A DNA stretch of 64,000 nt from Streptomyces sp. NRRL F-2664 (GTDB taxonomy: Bacteria; Actinomycetota; Actinomycetes; Streptomycetales; Streptomycetaceae): the NCBI RefSeq assembly GCF_000719345.1, contig NZ_JOFX01000006.1, positions 62,001-126,000 on the forward strand, given 5' to 3'. The notes beneath the pieces are model-generated. The model was not told where the DNA came from, did no database searches, and worked only from the letters and a program-made list of their open reading frames with translations. Below are positions 63,526 to 64,000 of this stretch, in pieces (positions within the stretch are counted from its first letter, which is position 1; each line of letters begins with the position of its first letter). The position numbers and the translations under genes were made by a program.

Positions 63526-64000
63526 ATGTTGACCGATTCCCAGCGGGCCGCGCTGACCGCCAGGCTGCGTCGCACGGCCCCCCCGATCTCCTCGATCCCC
63601 CGCCGCTCGCCCGCGCTGCAGGACCTGCCGTTGTCGTACGGACAGGAACAGCTCTGGTTCATCGACCAGCTGGCCCCCGGGGAATCCACCTACACCATCG
63701 CCGGCGCCGTACGCATGACCGGTGCCCTCGACCGCGCCGCCCTCGGTGCGGCACTGGACGCCCTCGTCGCCCGCCACGAGGCGCTGCGCACCCGCCTGGT
63801 CACCGTGGACGGCGCGCCCGTCCAGGTGGTCGACCCGGCCGCGCCCGTCGAGCTGGCCTTCGTGGACCAGCGGCACGTCGCCGCGGACGAGGTCGAGGAG
63901 GCCTGGCGGGCGGCGGCGCAGAAGGAGACGGCCCGCCCGTTCGAGCTGGAGCGCGGCCCCCTGTTCCGCGCCCTGCTGCAGCAGCTCTCCGACGAGCACC
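63526..64000 (+). CDS. Nonribosomal peptide synthetase, N-terminal part (condensation domain; runs off the window)
   Basis: Only the first 158 codons are present. After a short linker the condensation domain begins: PLSYGQEQLWFIDQLAPGES (motif C1, near residue 36) and ARHEALRTRLVTVDGAPVQV (motif C2, near 83). The active-site HHxxxDG has not been reached at the window edge. Starting with a condensation domain means either a fatty-acyl starter or an upstream partner NRPS. The order after the precursor genes and exporter shows it is the assembly line of the cluster. Confidence 0.93.
   Translation, partial: MLTDSQRAALTARLRRTAPPISSIPRRSPALQDLPLSYGQEQLWFIDQLAPGESTYTIAGAVRMTGALDRAALGAALDALVARHEALRTRLVTVDGAPVQVVDPAAPVELAFVDQRHVAADEVEEAWRAAAQKETARPFELERGPLFRALLQQLSDEH

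Overview
The window is chromosomal DNA from an actinomycete, almost certainly a Streptomyces. GC content is very high, third codon positions are nearly all G or C, and the gene families fit: a TipA regulator with its textbook promoter, an XRE/ATPase/DUF397 trio, a type VII secretion locus, an AfsR-type SARP and an NRPS cluster. I count about 48 protein genes. I see no tRNA, rRNA, CRISPR array or transposase.

1-23.5 kb is mostly conserved housekeeping. A membrane esterase diverges from an MprF-like aminoacyl-phosphatidylglycerol synthase. Folate genes follow (folP, an NTF2-like gene, folB, folK, a DUF3180 gene). On the other strand lie folE, ftsH, hpt and tilS, and then a DUF2342-type metalloprotease gene and a D,D-carboxypeptidase gene. 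Wedged beside folE is an orphan intein-like gene (Hint plus LAGLIDADG). Next come ppa, a ThrE-like exporter, a DedA protein, tipA, a DinB-like protein, PBP2 and an aldehyde dehydrogenase.

23.6-31.4 kb is regulatory and species-variable: an XRE regulator, an RsbW-like ATPase and a DUF397 protein flanked by copies of one palindrome-rich motif; a DUF2786 protein; a stripped-down family A DNA polymerase; a SigE-type sigma factor with a membrane partner; and a GNAT acetyltransferase.

31.5-51 kb is a compact type VII (ESX) locus: a membrane protein, EccD, a MinD/EspI-like ATPase, EccC, a DUF6177 protein and two WXG100-like proteins. Its cargo is a small helper protein, a 957-residue polymorphic toxin with a restriction-endonuclease-like C-terminus, and an Imm49-type immunity protein. 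A pseudokinase and two Ser/Thr kinases with beta-propeller sensor domains follow. EccB, EccE and the MycP protease are not seen.

51-64 kb is biosynthetic. On the minus strand a SARP gene, a 35-codon peptide gene, a CX7CX2C radical SAM gene and a DUF5825 gene form a tight operon that looks like a RiPP pathway. The peptide gene is my own call from the sequence and is the best candidate for an undescribed product. Divergently, a 69-codon peptide gene with an internal duplication precedes a flavin N-hydroxylase, a diaminobutyrate aminotransferase, a MetA-like acyltransferase, an aspartate kinase, an MFS exporter and the start of an NRPS. Three direct repeats at exact 11-bp spacing, the layout SARPs bind, lie between the two divergent arms, so one regulator may control both.
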